DNA of 6,755 bases, from contig CAMWZE010000082.1 in the NCBI GenBank assembly GCA_947178685.1, positions 1 through 6,755 of the forward strand. Reading direction: 5' to 3'. This stretch comes from an uncultured Porphyromonadaceae bacterium (GTDB lineage Bacteria > Bacteroidota > Bacteroidia > Bacteroidales > Muribaculaceae). Shown here piece after piece: positions 5,499-6,755 of this stretch. How positions within the stretch are numbered: the stretch's first letter is position 1; each line of letters opens with the position of its first letter. The position numbers and the translations under genes were made by a program. The notes beneath the pieces are model-generated. The model did not search any database. It was not told the DNA's origin and saw nothing but the letters and a program-made list of their open reading frames with translations.

Positions 5499-6755
5499 TC
5501 ATTTTTTAGCATGATGTTTTCCAGATTGGAACGGACCCGCTTCGCAGATTACGTTCATATCTTCGTTAGTAGCATCCACCACGAAAATCCTATATGTTTC
5601 GCCCCCTTTGTCAACTTTCACTACAACATGACCAAACTCAGGATTTACAACACGAAACCAAGGTTCATTACCGAATTCCTTTCGGTGATTGTAGAACACA
5701 TGTGTGGAGTAGACCATCGGATGGCCCATATACTGACCACCTTCGTAGATGTTAGACATTATTGTGGGCTGTATGTGCCAGTAGTCCCAAGCAGGGGTAA
5801 GATAGTTGCGGGCATCAATGTTCTTCACATATTCCTTGGATGTGGATCCTCTGTAGCCGTGATGGTTTAGTTTAGCCACGTCTACCGGTCCACAGATATA
5901 ACCTACCATATCCTCCAGGTTAAAACGCTCGTCATTTCTGTTAAGGAGACTGCCTGTGAGGTCGCCACCTGTATAGAGTGCGAATGGACCGTAGTCAATA
6001 CGTATGGCTATACTTTTTGTATTCTCGTTCTGTCCTCCTGTCTTGTTTTTTTCGTTGAGATCATAGCATTTTAGGTTGCCTTTACCATCACCCTGCCATA
6101 TCTCTCCGTTACTCGCGAGATTACGTATTGAGAAACTGGGATATGCATCCGAATTATGGAGCATTTTGATCTGGTTAAGCTCTCCAACGCGAAACTCCTC
6201 CTGCTCCAGCCCGTTGTTTATCCCTTGATCATAAATAAAGGCACGAAGGTTGTCAACATCCGGATCATTAATAGGTAAAGGATAATTATAGTCTGGGTAG
6301 CCACGGTCGTACTCTTTACCAAATTTTATCTCCTGTCCCACCTCCATTATGCCACATAGTACATAATCTTTCTCTTTCCCCTTTGTGCATGGTAGGCCCC
6401 GGACAGTAGTGTCTCCGGTATGGTCGTTGTGGAAATGTGACACCATGAGATAGTCTACCTCATCATCATTAGGGTTGACTTTTCTGATATACCGTTTGAT
6501 ATATTCACCGGCACGAAAGCGACTATCTGGCATGGCGGGAGTAATCTCGTCCCAGGCATCGTTCCAGTCGCCTGCATCAATGAGCATTGAGGTGCCGTCG
6601 GGCATGATTAGGAAGAGTGATTCCCCGCGTCCTGTACAGATCATATGGTACTCCATTTCTCCTTCCTGCCATGCTGGCAGAGGATGCTCCACAGCCGGAG
6701 ATAGGAGAAAAGAAAGTGAGGAGAGAGTCGTGCATAATATTTTTTTGATGATTGG
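5499..6755 (-). CDS. Exported ComEC/Rec2-like metallo-beta-lactamase-fold hydrolase (5' end outside window)
   Basis: A metallo-beta-lactamase-fold protein like the ComEC C-terminal domain. The frame is open to the window edge: upstream of the GTG at 6692 it encodes PIIKKILCTTLSSLSFLLSP, a clear signal peptide. The GTG is therefore internal and the true start lies just beyond 6755. Numbering from that GTG: a first strand with GESLFLIMPDGTSMLIDAGD (23-42); the metal-binding motif HFHNDH (86-91); GGD (242-244), supplying the conserved bridging Asp; and NHHGYRGS (276-283), supplying another His. The two-metal site looks complete. About 150 residues separate HFHNDH from GGD, longer than I expect for ComEC-type domains, and much of it is polar and Asp/Asn/Gly-rich. 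It is not ComEC itself, as there are no membrane helices beyond the signal. The substrate is unknown; relatives include nucleases and phosphodiesterases. The stop TGA is 15 bases from the GH31 ATG, indicating one operon. Confidence 0.88.
   Translation of the reverse strand, partial: PIIKKILCTTLSSLSFLLSPAVEHPLPAWQEGEMEYHMICTGRGESLFLIMPDGTSMLIDAGDWNDAWDEITPAMPDSRFRAGEYIKRYIRKVNPNDDEVDYLMVSHFHNDHTGDTTVRGLPCTKGKEKDYVLCGIMEVGQEIKFGKEYDRGYPDYNYPLPINDPDVDNLRAFIYDQGINNGLEQEEFRVGELNQIKMLHNSDAYPSFSIRNLASNGEIWQGDGKGNLKCYDLNEKNKTGGQNENTKSIAIRIDYGPFALYTGGDLTGSLLNRNDERFNLEDMVGYICGPVDVAKLNHHGYRGSTSKEYVKNIDARNYLTPAWDYWHIQPTIMSNIYEGGQYMGHPMVYSTHVFYNHRKEFGNEPWFRVVNPEFGHVVVKVDKGGETYRIFVVDATNEDMNVICEAGPFQSGKHHAKK

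Overview
The window looks like a Bacteroidales (Bacteroidota) chromosome, probably a gut commensal. Muribaculaceae, Bacteroides or Prevotella relatives all fit, and I cannot choose between them from sequence alone. The main signs are an ECF sigma factor with a hydrophobic tail paired with a FecR-type anti-sigma factor, a promoter matching the Bacteroides consensus (TTTG, 20 bases, TAnnTTTG), few Shine-Dalgarno sites, and a set of secreted carbohydrate and phosphodiester hydrolases. All genes lie on the minus strand, so transcription runs from high to low coordinates.

Right part (6755 down to 1958): a tight run of three exported hydrolases. First is a ComEC-like metallo-beta-lactamase-fold protein, cut by the right edge of the window. 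After 15 bases comes a family GH31 alpha-glycosidase. After 4 bases comes an endonuclease/exonuclease/phosphatase (EEP) fold phosphodiesterase. The spacing suggests one transcript, ending near an 11-bp perfect inverted repeat (1887-1897 / 1921-1931).

Left part (1814 down to 66): a Bacteroides-type promoter, then the ECF sigma factor, then 15 bases, then FecR. This pair normally controls a TonB-dependent SusC/SusD uptake system encoded just downstream, which would lie beyond the left edge. The hydrolases may belong to the same polysaccharide utilisation locus, but this is inference from position.

The main surprise is in the GH31 gene. An obvious long reading frame seems to begin at a TTG (5273), but the same frame continues upstream through family-like sequence to an ATG at 5483. 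That ATG has a signal peptide and correct spacing from the preceding gene. Two stop codons, TAG (5346-5348) and TAA (5328-5330), interrupt this 5' part only 18 bases apart. The other 784 codons are intact and carry both catalytic aspartates. This is either a very recent double nonsense inactivation, a local sequence error, or a recoding event. No RNA genes, CRISPR arrays or insertion sequences were seen.
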